From: JAGOPY01 sp964619555
GTDB taxonomy: Bacteria > Bacteroidota > Bacteroidia > Bacteroidales > JAGOPY01
Direction of reading: 5' to 3'
DNA length: 64,000 bases
Assembly (NCBI GenBank): GCA_964619555.1
Contig: CAZUDV010000018.1
Location: 1-64,000 of the forward strand
Made by a program: the position numbers and the translations under genes. Positions 34,610-43,397 of this stretch are shown piece by piece; position 1 is the stretch's first letter; every line of letters starts with the position of its first letter. Under the pieces are notes generated by a model. The model saw only the letters and a list, made by a program, of their open reading frames with translations, searched no databases and was not told the origin of the DNA.

Positions 34610-35823
34610 ACACATTCGGCGCAAAATCAATCACTGCACTCATCAACCTGCTGATTGCAGTCTTGCTTTCCCGTTACCTGGGCCCCGACGGTAAAGGGAT
34701 ACAGAGCCTGATCCTTACGACCATCACCCTGATACTGGTTTTTGCAAACCTGGTGGGCGGGGCCACCCTGGTGTACCTCGTACCGCGATATCCGGTCGCC
34801 AAACTTATAGTTCCCGCTTATGCCTGGACACTTTTTACGGGAATCGTTTCAGCCTTGATACTCTGGTTTTTCCCCCTGGTCGAAAGGTCATTCATCCTCC
34901 ATGTCTGCATCCTGTCGGTCCTGAATGCCATTACCTCAATCCACATTTCTGTAATGATTGGAAAGGAAAAGATCAACCAGGCCAACCACACTGGGCTTAT
35001 CCAGCCCGTCACCCTGATCCTTGCCCTGTCGGTTTTCTTTAAGATAACCAATCAACATTCCATAAGTTCCTATATCAACTCACTCTATATTTCATTTATT
35101 TCAAGCCTGATAATCAGCATCTTCTGGTTCAGGAAGTGCAGCGGACCCATGACAATCTTCCCGGTACGGGATTATCTCCTGATATCCCGGGATATGGTAC
35201 GTTACGGGGCATTGAATCAGGTGGCCCATATTACCCAGATGTTAAGCTTCAGGCTAAGTTACTACGTTTTGGATCAACATCACGGTGCAGGGGCTGTCGG
35301 GGTTTATTCGAACGGTATTTCTCTTGCCGAATCGATCTGGCTAATTGCGAAAAGCATTTCCCTGGTGCAATACGCCAGAATTTCGAATCTGAATGACCGG
35401 GAAGAATCGGCCAGGTTAACCATTAAATTCGCCAAAGCCAGCCTGATTGTGAGTCTGGTGCTCATAGCCATCCTTGCGCTGATGCCTGCCAGATTTTATA
35501 CCTTGCTATTCGGAGAAGGTTTTGAAGATATTCGCCTTGTCATCTGGGCATTGGCTCCCGGCGTCCTTTTCTATAATTATTCAATCCTGATCGGCCATTA
35601 TTTCTCAGGCACCGGGAGGTACCATATCAATGCTATCACTTCCTCAGTGGGGCTGGTGTTCTCCGTTATCCTTTACTTCACCCTGATCCCCTCATACGGT
35701 TATTTGGGGGCCGGCCTGGCAACTTCAGCTTCATACCTCATCACGAGCATTCTTTTCATCCTGTGGTTCAGCAGGGATTACCGGAAATGGTACTCGCTCT
35801 TCCTGCCGTCTTTCAGATCTTAG
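34591..35823 (+). CDS. polysaccharide flippase (Wzx / MVF-type)
   Basis: A 410-residue membrane protein with about 12 helices, of the polysaccharide-transport flippase superfamily (MLSKILNTFGAKSITALINLLIAVLLSRYLGPDGKGIQSL is the typical first helix and loop). It would flip lipid-linked glycans. It overlaps the glycosyltransferase upstream by 19 bp, and its 3' end overlaps the convergent M15 peptidase gene by 11 bp. Confidence 0.9.
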   Translation: MLSKILNTFGAKSITALINLLIAVLLSRYLGPDGKGIQSLILTTITLILVFANLVGGATLVYLVPRYPVAKLIVPAYAWTLFTGIVSALILWFFPLVERSFILHVCILSVLNAITSIHISVMIGKEKINQANHTGLIQPVTLILALSVFFKITNQHSISSYINSLYISFISSLIISIFWFRKCSGPMTIFPVRDYLLISRDMVRYGALNQVAHITQMLSFRLSYYVLDQHHGAGAVGVYSNGISLAESIWLIAKSISLVQYARISNLNDREESARLTIKFAKASLIVSLVLIAILALMPARFYTLLFGEGFEDIRLVIWALAPGVLFYNYSILIGHYFSGTGRYHINAITSSVGLVFSVILYFTLIPSYGYLGAGLATSASYLITSILFILWFSRDYRKWYSLFLPSFRS

Positions 35824-36601
35824 CTGCCTGGACATGCATCCAGTCGTAATTCCTGTCACGGCCAAGGCTTACCCAACCTTCCGCTTCCCAGAACTCCCAC
35901 CATTTCTCATACTCCGGACGGGCAAATACGGCCTTGTCCCTTCCCCACTCTAATTTGTTACGGTTCGGGTCAAAATCAACGGCGATACCCCAGCTATGCA
36001 TCGACCAGCGGGTACCGCCCCGGATCGGACGTTCATTATAGCATCCTCCGAACCAATCCAATCTCAGCTCCCTGATCTGATCCAAACCATAATGGTCAAG
36101 TACCCTGGCCAGTACCCGCTTGGCGCTGTCATGCACCTTCTGGTGGCAGGAAAAAGCCTGGATGACCGTCGAAGTATCCCAGGCCAGCTTCATCGGATAG
36201 GGCAATTGAAGCTTCACCAGGCTGGAGCCCCTCGAACCGTAGAAGGAATCGAATTGCGAGGTATACTGGACCGGCCAGAGATTCGGATTCATCGGGGTAC
36301 GGTCCTCCGGCCGCCAGGGCTTAGGCAGTTCACCATGTTCCAGGAAATAAACATATTGGTTATAGGCATTTTCCGTGTCAGGTCCCCAATAACCGTCAAT
36401 GTCCCCTGGATTTATACCATTGGACTTGCATAATAATTGCACAAATCCTACAATTTTCCGCTTTAGCACCCAGGTGAGGTCCATTCCCGGGTATTTATTC
36501 AGTGCTTTTTCGGTCTCCTCTGCCGCAACTCCGTCAATATCACCGCTGTATAATCCTAATTTCTTCAGCTCGGTCTGGACAAATTCAATTCTCTTTTTCA
36601 T
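35813..36601 (-). CDS. peptidoglycan-binding M15-type peptidase (endolysin-like)
   Basis: A 262-residue protein with two peptidoglycan-binding-type repeats (about residues 2-80: VQTELKKLGLYSGDIDGV and LLCKSNGINPGDIDGYWGPDTENAYNQY) and a C-terminal M15-like D-Ala-D-Ala carboxypeptidase or L,D-endopeptidase domain. Zinc-ligand motifs are SMHSWGIAVDFD (His, Asp) and DWMHVQ (His). There is no signal peptide from ATG 36601, a layout typical of phage endolysins. The upstream in-frame Met (36664) gives a less convincing start. Confidence 0.85.
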   Translation of the reverse strand: MKKRIEFVQTELKKLGLYSGDIDGVAAEETEKALNKYPGMDLTWVLKRKIVGFVQLLCKSNGINPGDIDGYWGPDTENAYNQYVYFLEHGELPKPWRPEDRTPMNPNLWPVQYTSQFDSFYGSRGSSLVKLQLPYPMKLAWDTSTVIQAFSCHQKVHDSAKRVLARVLDHYGLDQIRELRLDWFGGCYNERPIRGGTRWSMHSWGIAVDFDPNRNKLEWGRDKAVFARPEYEKWWEFWEAEGWVSLGRDRNYDWMHVQAAKI

Positions 36602-36805
36602 GGTCTTTAATTTGTTTGGCTTGACAATTAGAAAGGGGGTGGTCAATCCTACGAAGTTACGCATTAATAAATATGGAAATCAAGGGAATCTTGTTAAAGA
36701 TTTGTTAAGTAAGGATTGTACTATGCTGCAAGAAAATCATGGTTTTTTCCACCATTCCAGGCAACATCTTCCCTATTCAACCGATCTTCGCAAGGGATAA
36801 TTTGG

Positions 36806-36813
36806 TATTTTTG
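36806..36813 (+). promoter_or_regulatory. promoter -7 box for osmC
   Basis: TATTTTTG, a perfect TAnnTTTG match, lies 63 nt before the OsmC ATG at 36877. Confidence 0.5.
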
Positions 36814-36876
36814 CATCTCCATCCGGTAAAGAATTCCGGATATTAAAGAGAAATAAGTCTTACCAAAAACAACGAA

Positions 36877-37311
36877 ATGAAACGTAAAGCAACAGCCATC
36901 TGGCAGGGTAGCGGAATGGAAGGCAAGGGTAGCCTGAATTCGACCAGCGGGGTATTTAATGACACTCCATATTCTTTCACAACCAGGTTTAAAAATGAAG
37001 ACGGCAAAGCCGGAACCAATCCGGAGGAACTTATTGCTGCGGCTCACGCAGGATGTTTTGCCATGGCACTCAGCTTTGGACTGACTGGCGCGGGTTTTGT
37101 CCCGACGGAATTGAAAGTGGAAGCAGCCGTCAATTTGGAACATATGGTCGATCACTTTGAAATCACCGGCGTTCACCTGGAACTTACCGGCAAGGTCCCG
37201 GGAATTTCCGAAGAGAAATTCCTCGAAATAGCAGGCGCGGCCAAGGCAAATTGTCCCGTTTCCAAAGCTTTGAAAGCATTGGATATAACCCTTTCGGCGA
37301 AATTAGCCTGA
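36877..37311 (+). CDS. OsmC family peroxiredoxin
   Basis: A 144-residue OsmC-type thiol peroxidase that reduces organic hydroperoxides. The two active-site Cys are present: Cys in AHAGCFAMALS near residue 61 and Cys in KANCPVSKAL near 129. The start MKRKATAIWQGSGMEGKG is typical of the family. It is a single-gene unit. Confidence 0.94.
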   Translation: MKRKATAIWQGSGMEGKGSLNSTSGVFNDTPYSFTTRFKNEDGKAGTNPEELIAAAHAGCFAMALSFGLTGAGFVPTELKVEAAVNLEHMVDHFEITGVHLELTGKVPGISEEKFLEIAGAAKANCPVSKALKALDITLSAKLA

Positions 37312-37368
37312 TTGACGCACTCTGGCAGGGTCTTTGATCAAATCGATTGAACATAACATATAGATAAA

Positions 37369-38025
37369 ATGAAAAAACTTACAGTTCTGATTTTATTATT
37401 AGCGGGTATATTCCTGGCCCCGCAGGTCATCGCACAGGTGGATTCGCAGGATAAAGCGAAAGATCAGAAAACCGAACAAAAAGATGAAAATAAATCAGGA
37501 GATAAATCGGTTCCTGCGGTACAGAGCAGCAAAAATGCCCCTGGTACGGCCACTTCAGGAAGCTCTTCGAAATCAAAAGGAAGCAAAGGCGATAAGGGAA
37601 CCGTTCAAAGCAGCGGAATGACGAGTGCCAACGCCCCTAAAACAGGCAAAATGTTTGATGCGAAGGGAAATCTCCTGATGACCATTGACCAGGGAGGATG
37701 GATACGGAATCCCAAAAACCGGTTGCTTGGCCAGTACACCCAGGATGGGCAGTATTACACCAAGAACAGGGCCCTGGCCGGCACGGTCGAAAATGGTGTC
37801 ATCCGTGACAGGAATGGTAAAATATTTGCCCGGATCAGCCAGGACGGAAAAATAACCGATGCCAGCGGCAACCTGATGGGAACCGTAAATGCTGACGGTA
37901 CCGTGCTCGATTCCCGGAATGCCAAAATCGGCTCCTCACAGGGAGTGGAAAAGAATGTGGCAGCGATCATGTTCTTTTTTGCCAAACCGTCGCAAAGCGG
38001 TACGGCCGGTTCTTCCAGGAAGTGA
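37369..38025 (+). CDS. secreted protein with beta-flower-type repeats
   Basis: A 218-residue exported protein (signal peptide VLILLLAGIFLAPQVIAQ). Residues 25-90 are low-complexity, Lys/Ser/Gly-rich and probably disordered. Residues 95-195 hold about five short repeats of the form FDAKGNLLMTIDQGGWIRN, VENGVIRDRNGKIFARISQDGKITD, ASGNLMGTVNADGTVLD. They resemble the small 4/5-fold beta-flower proteins of Bacteroidota. Function unknown. Confidence 0.75.
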   Translation: MKKLTVLILLLAGIFLAPQVIAQVDSQDKAKDQKTEQKDENKSGDKSVPAVQSSKNAPGTATSGSSSKSKGSKGDKGTVQSSGMTSANAPKTGKMFDAKGNLLMTIDQGGWIRNPKNRLLGQYTQDGQYYTKNRALAGTVENGVIRDRNGKIFARISQDGKITDASGNLMGTVNADGTVLDSRNAKIGSSQGVEKNVAAIMFFFAKPSQSGTAGSSRK

Positions 38026-38035
38026 CCTTCAGGAA

Positions 38036-38746
38036 CTAAAACAAAACACCCACTCCAAGCTCAATGAAATTCAGTGATCCTTTCTGTTCAATGGAAGGAT
38101 CCACTGAATTTTCGCCTAACAGATTATCGAACAGGTTACTGTCGTAAGTGAGTTCCACAATCATCGACGTAGTGCCTTTTAATGTGATCATGGCGCCTCC
38201 GCCAAGGATCAGGGACTCCCGGATAAATGAAATTTCATCTTTGATGTCGATCTTATCCTTTTCATAAGGATCCTCCAACTTGTTAAGGGGATCGATCGAA
38301 TCATCAGCCTTAGCTTTTAACCGGATCCCGGTGCCCAATCCTATCTTGCCGAACAGGAAGAAATTTTCCTTGATCTCCGTTTTCATTTTAAATGTAACGG
38401 GAATCTGTAAGTACTGCAAATGATAGGTTCTGGTAAGCAATCCCTGGATTGAATCCATCATTCCATCGTCTGTTTCATAAATCCGGAATTCCGGGTAGGA
38501 CAGCTTTCCGCCAAGGTATTGTACATTGAAGCCAGACTGTAGGGCATAATTTTCGGTGAAATTATATTCTGCCAGAAAGCCCCAGGCAAATCCTCCCCTG
38601 ATTCCTTCACCTTCGTAGTCTTCAGCGTTGGGATGCAACCAGTCAATACTGGCTCCCAAACGGAATCCAAACGCAAAATCCTTTTCCTGAGCAAACAACT
38701 GGACCGTAATAACCAGTAATACGATTGTTAGGTAAAACTTCTTCAT
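38036..38746 (-). CDS. outer membrane beta-barrel (porin-family) protein
   Basis: A 236-residue outer membrane protein with signal peptide (FYLTIVLLVITVQLFAQ) and eight or so amphipathic strands (DFAFGFRLGASIDWL, GGFAWGFLAEYNFTENYALQSGFNVQYLGG, SLNFIELGVGVLF at the C-terminus ending in Phe). It fits the OMP_b-brl families common in Bacteroidota. The substrate is not deducible. It diverges from the DUF4126 gene across a C9A7 tract. Confidence 0.82.
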   Translation of the reverse strand: MKKFYLTIVLLVITVQLFAQEKDFAFGFRLGASIDWLHPNAEDYEGEGIRGGFAWGFLAEYNFTENYALQSGFNVQYLGGKLSYPEFRIYETDDGMMDSIQGLLTRTYHLQYLQIPVTFKMKTEIKENFFLFGKIGLGTGIRLKAKADDSIDPLNKLEDPYEKDKIDIKDEISFIRESLILGGGAMITLKGTTSMIVELTYDSNLFDNLLGENSVDPSIEQKGSLNFIELGVGVLF

Positions 38747-38831
38747 GATTTAAGATTAATTAATTAATTGCCCCTAAAATTAATTGTTTTAATTTTAAGT
38801 GTTTCATTTTTTCAATATTAAAATAACAGTT

Positions 38832-38847
38832 CCCCCCCCCAAAAAAA
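38832..38847. repeat. C9A7 homopolymer tract upstream of DUF4126
   Basis: Nine C followed by seven A lie 8 nt before the DUF4126 start codon (38855) in the divergent intergenic region with the OMP gene. Homopolymer runs of this length are slippage-prone in bacteria. Confidence 0.9.
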
Positions 38848-38854
38848 CGGAAGG

Positions 38855-39424
38855 ATGGACAAAGAAATAATTACAGCCGTTGCCCTTGGAATAGGATTGG
38901 CCGCCAGTTGCGGTTTCAGGGTTTTCGTGCCGCTTTTCGCCGCGAGCATTGCTGCCCGCCTGGGTTTTTTCCCGCTGCAGGAAGGATTCTTGTGGCTCGC
39001 GAGCTGGCCGGCCATCATTTGTTTCGGCGCAGCAACTTTTGCGGAGATCCTTGCCTATTATATCCCATTTATCGACAACCTCCTCGACAGCATAACCACC
39101 CCAATGGCCATAGGGGCAGGGACATTGCTGCTCACTTCCGTATTGCCAGTCGATGACGATATGCTGAAATGGGTCACGGGCTTGATCATTGGCGGCGGGG
39201 CCGCAGCCACCATCCAGGGGGGAAGCGTCCTGACCAGGCTGTTCTCAACCACTTCTTCCGCCGGCACCGGGAACCACCTGGTGACAACCGGTGAAAATAC
39301 CGCAGCCATCGGCTCCTCCGTACTCACTTTTGTCATTCCTTTTGTAATCGCAGTTGCTTTTATCCTCCTGGCGATTTTCATTATCGTGATGTTCGGAAAA
39401 AAAATACTGCCCAGATTGAGGTGA
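38855..39424 (+). CDS. DUF4126 integral membrane protein
   Basis: A 189-residue protein with five or so membrane helices (ITAVALGIGLAASCGFRVFVPLFAASIAAR; MAIGAGTLLLTSVLPV; VIPFVIAVAFILLAIFIIVMFG). DUF4126 is an uncharacterised membrane family. The gene starts with a GGAAGG stretch ahead of ATG, directly after a C9A7 tract. Confidence 0.85.
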   Translation: MDKEIITAVALGIGLAASCGFRVFVPLFAASIAARLGFFPLQEGFLWLASWPAIICFGAATFAEILAYYIPFIDNLLDSITTPMAIGAGTLLLTSVLPVDDDMLKWVTGLIIGGGAAATIQGGSVLTRLFSTTSSAGTGNHLVTTGENTAAIGSSVLTFVIPFVIAVAFILLAIFIIVMFGKKILPRLR

Positions 39425-39516
39425 TCATTCTGCGGAAAAATTAATTGTTCAGTATATTCTTATAAAAATTGTAATTTTAAGATTTTAGTATCCACTTTCT
39501 TAAATTGGAGGTAATT

Positions 39517-39774
39517 ATGGGAATCTTATCATGGATCTTAATCGGACTGATTGCCGGCTTTCTGGCGAAATTCATTCTGCCCGGAGATGATCCCGGGGGT
39601 TTTATCGTGACGATCCTTATTGGAATTGCTGGTGGAGTTGTCGGCGGTTTCATCGGATCAGCCCTTGGACTGGGATCTGTTTCCGGTTTCGATATCCGAA
39701 GCCTGTTGCTGGCTGTCGGCGGATCAATCTTGTTGCTTTTGATTTACCGCATACTAAGAAGGAAGAAAACTTAG
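39517..39774 (+). CDS. GlsB/YeaQ/YmgE-family stress response membrane protein
   Basis: An 85-residue transglycosylase-associated membrane protein with three helices and glycine zippers (WILIGLIAGFLAKFI, GIAGGVVGGFIGSALGLG). The start is ATG 39517, preceded by a strong Shine-Dalgarno GGAGG at 39508-39512, which is unusual in this phylum; the ORF start at 39505 is in that site. It converges with the M48 gene 2 bp away. Confidence 0.9.
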   Translation: MGILSWILIGLIAGFLAKFILPGDDPGGFIVTILIGIAGGVVGGFIGSALGLGSVSGFDIRSLLLAVGGSILLLLIYRILRRKKT

Positions 39775-39776
39775 CC

Positions 39777-41246
39777 TTATTCCCCGATTACTTTGATCAG
39801 TTTACCTGCGGGGACGTTCGACGATAGCTCCAGATTATTCAACAGGGCCATTTCATTCATGCGGTTCTGAGGTACCCCGAGAGATTTAAACACCTCTGTG
39901 GCCGTGCCAGCTTTAGAAGCTTGTTTAACGACAATCTTCTTTGGCTTGACATTCAATTTTACAGGATCGGTCAGGGTATTAAAGGTCGTCATGGTGGTTT
40001 CAAAATTTCGGATGTAATTATTGAAATCGGGTTCCATTGTCACACCATGAAATACATAATGGTAATTATTGTAGGATATAAAGTACGATATTACCTTGAG
40101 GGCCTGTTGTTCGCCGGTATACGGATCCGTTGAAACCTGCCGGGAAATGGTGACCAGTGCGGGCAGTCCGTTTACCTTAATATTTTTGCTATTCTGAAGA
40201 GACAGGCCCAGGTCATTCAAAGTCGTCCAGGCGGCATCCTGCAACGAGGTTCCCCTGGCCATTGCAAAGACCATGAGGGCCCTGCCATCCGTATTGGAAA
40301 TATTGACCTGGGCCGGGGTGTTCTCGAGTTTCCATCCGGGAGGAAATGCAAACCTGAACCTAAGATCGGGATGGTAGAAAGTATTGCCTTCCACGTAACC
40401 CTGCCGGGGATCTTCCCCGTAAACGATACCGTTGATCATTTTCAGGTAACTGTCGGAATTGACTTTATAAGCTGCCAGGTTCAGGCTGTCCTGCCACCTG
40501 GATGCAAGTTGGTTGACGGTCTCGTAACGGTCTCCGGGATCCGGATGGGTTGAAAGGAAAGTGGGGACCCCGCCCTGCTCACTGGCCATTTGCATTTTCT
40601 GTAACACTTTAAAAAAATCCGCCATCTTGTGGGCATCAAACCCAATCTTCGTCGAGTATTCCACCCCAAGCCGGTCTGCTTCCCGCTCATCATCCCGGCT
40701 GAACTTCAGAAAGAGCAATTCCATGCCAACCATCGCATAATCAGCATATTTCCGGAATTCTTCCGAGGCGATCATCCCCGCTACGATCAGCAATTGTCCG
40801 ACCTGTTGCTTGCTCATCTGGCTGACGGAATGCCGGGCCGTGATATGACCCATTTCGTGACCGATTATCCCGGCCAGTTCGGCCTCACTGTTGATCTGTG
40901 CGAGTATACCACGGGTCAGGTAGATATACCCGCCTGGTACTGCGAATGCATTGACCACCGGTGAATCCAGGACTTTGACATGAAAGTCCAGACCGGGCCA
41001 GTGGGATACTTTTGCCAGTTCGCTGCCCTTCTGCTGAACAATGGCCTGCAACTGGTCATCCTGATACAATCCGAACGTCGCAATAACCTGGGGGTCATAT
41101 TCTTTTCCCATCTGAATTTCCTGCGCCTCCGACATCAGCATGAACTGTTTCTTGCCGGTCACATGACTTACGGCACAGGATAGACTCAGCAGGACCAGGA
41201 TTAAAAAATTGATAATCCGCAATGAAAACGATCTATATGTATTCAT
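39777..41246 (-). CDS. M48-family metallopeptidase lipoprotein (BepA/YfgC-like)
   Basis: A zinc metalloprotease of 489 residues with a lipoprotein signal (FLILVLLSLSCAVSHV). The HEMGH motif in AGIIGHEMGHITARHS is the zinc and catalytic site and EREADRLG supplies the third ligand. The C-terminal 60 residues (FKSLGVPQNRMNEMALLNNLELSSNVPAGKLIKVI) resemble a LysM-like tail seen in BepA-type proteases, which act in outer membrane quality control. ATG 41246 is chosen since the ORF start (41282) would put 12 extra residues before the signal. Confidence 0.9.
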   Translation of the reverse strand: MNTYRSFSLRIINFLILVLLSLSCAVSHVTGKKQFMLMSEAQEIQMGKEYDPQVIATFGLYQDDQLQAIVQQKGSELAKVSHWPGLDFHVKVLDSPVVNAFAVPGGYIYLTRGILAQINSEAELAGIIGHEMGHITARHSVSQMSKQQVGQLLIVAGMIASEEFRKYADYAMVGMELLFLKFSRDDEREADRLGVEYSTKIGFDAHKMADFFKVLQKMQMASEQGGVPTFLSTHPDPGDRYETVNQLASRWQDSLNLAAYKVNSDSYLKMINGIVYGEDPRQGYVEGNTFYHPDLRFRFAFPPGWKLENTPAQVNISNTDGRALMVFAMARGTSLQDAAWTTLNDLGLSLQNSKNIKVNGLPALVTISRQVSTDPYTGEQQALKVISYFISYNNYHYVFHGVTMEPDFNNYIRNFETTMTTFNTLTDPVKLNVKPKKIVVKQASKAGTATEVFKSLGVPQNRMNEMALLNNLELSSNVPAGKLIKVIGE

Positions 41247-41619
41247 GATCAAACTTGTTAATTTGAAGATAGAAAGATACAAAATTTATTGGGAATTTCA
41301 AGTCCAAAAGGAAGCTCCTAAATATAACCCCCAGAAAGGCGGGTTGCCAGTTCGGGGGGCTACAAAAAAAATCTCTCAAAAATTCTATTGCTATGAATGA
41401 AAGATTACGCCAAAGATAGTTAAATTCATTCCGGAAAGCAAGGAAAAACTCATTTAAATGATAATCAATGTGATATTTATTTTAAAAATAATCTCAAACA
41501 CCTTGAGGAATATGAGTTCCTTTGAAATTGACCTATTTTTGAACGGTGTTTTTAATCCTGACCGATGAAAAACAATTAAGTCGTGACTGTCTCATGAAAA
41601 ATAATCCAAACTGAAGGCT
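41247..41619. other. 373-bp intergenic region
   Basis: No convincing ORF or RNA is visible. It holds the M48 promoter box (41411-41418, minus strand), a G/C-rich segment at 41330-41361, and otherwise AT-rich sequence. The M48 transcript would have a leader of about 165 nt. Confidence 0.5.
41411..41418 (-). promoter_or_regulatory. promoter -7 box for the M48 protease
   Basis: On the minus strand this reads TATCTTTG, a perfect TAnnTTTG match. A TTG lies 20 nt further upstream, close to the expected -33 spacing. The inferred leader to ATG 41246 is about 165 nt. Confidence 0.5.
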
Positions 41620-43359
41620 ATGCTTAAGATCCTGTTGACTGGCTGGTTGATGTTATCAATTGTAAACATTTTGCCGGCTCAAAACCTGTTACCCGGAACC
41701 TGGAAATTTAAAACCGGCGATGATACCGCCTGGGCTGCTGTTTCATTTGACGATTCCGGATGGAATGAAATTATTCCGGGGACTGTCTGGGAAAGCCAGG
41801 GTTATCCGGGTTATGACGGTTTTGCCTGGTACCGTGCATCAGTTGATATCCCTGCTGAGCTCCGTGCTGTTGCTGAGAAATATGGTGGACTGTCACTTAA
41901 ACTCGGCAAGATCGATGATGTGGACTTTACTTACTTCAATGGCGGGCTGGTAGGCGGCATGGGTACTCTTCCCCCTGATTATGTAACAAAACATAATGTC
42001 GAAAGAGATTACACGATCCCGTTTGAAAAGATATTATGGGACCGTCCCAATATCATCGCCGTAAGAGTGTTCGACCTTTACGGAGGCGGTGGAATTTACG
42101 GATTTCCAATTCAATTAGCCATAAGAGGATTATCCGGTAAACTGGTCATTGAACCGGCTTTTACCCGGCCCGACTGTATCATTGAAAACACGGGTGAAGT
42201 CAGTATTCCAGTGAGAATCACAAACTTCTCAAAACAAAATATTTCAGGGGATCTCCACATCCGGGTAATATCCGATTTTGGGTCCCAGGTTGCCGAAGTG
42301 AATACTTCCGTTACAGTCAACAGGAAGCAGGAAATGCCATTCACATTTAATATCACAGGAGTTCATCCGGGTTTTTACAAGGCCTTTTTAACTTTCGCGG
42401 GGGAACTTGCTTTTAAACAGCAGGTTTTCGGATTTGGATATGAACCTGAAAAGATCGCCTCACCTCCTGGTCCCCAGGACGACTTTGAAAGATATTGGAA
42501 TAAAGCCAGACAGGAACTGGCTGCTGTGGATCCGGAGTTTAAAATGATCCAAATAGATTCGTTGTGCACTTCCAGGCGAAATGTTTACCTGGTGGAGATG
42601 AAATCCCTTGGAAATGTTCTGATACGCGGATGGTACTCGGCACCTGCCAAACCAGGCAGGTATCCTGCGATCATGCTAGTGCCCGGATATTCCAGCAATA
42701 TTCTTCCCGAGTATGTTGATTATGGGAATGAAATCATAGGATTTGGACTCAACATTCGGGGTCATGGCAATAGCCGGGACGATATTGATCCAGGGTTTCC
42801 GGGCTTTTTGTTTTATGGGATTCAGAACAAGGAGACCTACATTTACCGGGGGGCTTACATGGATTGCCTCCGCGGAATAGATTTCCTCTATTCCCGTCCG
42901 GAAGTGGATACTTCAAGGGTTGGCGTGGAAGGCTCCAGCCAGGGAGGCGCACTGACCTTTGCTACTGCAGCCCTCGACAATAAACGGATCAAAGCCTGTG
43001 CCCCCCAGGTTCCGTTTTTGTCGGATTTCGAAGACTATTTCAGGATAACCGTTTGGCCGGGCAACGAATTTCTCGAATACACGGAAAAAGAACTAGAAAT
43101 GAGCCTGGAAGAAGTTTACACGGTCCTGAGCTACATCGACATCAAGAACCTTGCCGGCTGGATCAAGGCGCCTGTGATGATGGGCGTAGGGCTGGTGGAT
43201 GACGTTTGTCCGCCGCATATCAATTTTGCTGCCTACAACCAGGTCAGTTCAAAGAAGAAGTACCTCGTTTATCCAACGGCCGGTCATGGCTTACCGGAGG
43301 ATTTCTGGATTCAAAGTATGAAGTTTTTCAGGGAAGAATTCGGACTGAAGGAAAAGTAA
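41620..43359 (+). CDS. acetylxylan-esterase-like hydrolase with galactose-binding-like N-domain
   Basis: A 579-residue exported enzyme (signal peptide LLTGWLMLSIVNILPAQ). Residues 22-170 form a galactose-binding-like jelly roll (PGTWKFKTGDDTAW ... FAWYRASVDIP), as in GH2 and sialate O-acetylesterases. A short Ig-like linker is followed by an alpha/beta-hydrolase of the AXE1 type (about 285-579) with the Ser nucleophile in VEGSSQGGAL, Asp in GLVDDVCPP and His in AGHGLP. It would deacetylate plant or microbial polysaccharide. Confidence 0.85.
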   Translation: MLKILLTGWLMLSIVNILPAQNLLPGTWKFKTGDDTAWAAVSFDDSGWNEIIPGTVWESQGYPGYDGFAWYRASVDIPAELRAVAEKYGGLSLKLGKIDDVDFTYFNGGLVGGMGTLPPDYVTKHNVERDYTIPFEKILWDRPNIIAVRVFDLYGGGGIYGFPIQLAIRGLSGKLVIEPAFTRPDCIIENTGEVSIPVRITNFSKQNISGDLHIRVISDFGSQVAEVNTSVTVNRKQEMPFTFNITGVHPGFYKAFLTFAGELAFKQQVFGFGYEPEKIASPPGPQDDFERYWNKARQELAAVDPEFKMIQIDSLCTSRRNVYLVEMKSLGNVLIRGWYSAPAKPGRYPAIMLVPGYSSNILPEYVDYGNEIIGFGLNIRGHGNSRDDIDPGFPGFLFYGIQNKETYIYRGAYMDCLRGIDFLYSRPEVDTSRVGVEGSSQGGALTFATAALDNKRIKACAPQVPFLSDFEDYFRITVWPGNEFLEYTEKELEMSLEEVYTVLSYIDIKNLAGWIKAPVMMGVGLVDDVCPPHINFAAYNQVSSKKKYLVYPTAGHGLPEDFWIQSMKFFREEFGLKEK

Positions 43360-43397
43360 TGTCACAGTCTATGGGCACACTGAACAGCCCTTGTTGG

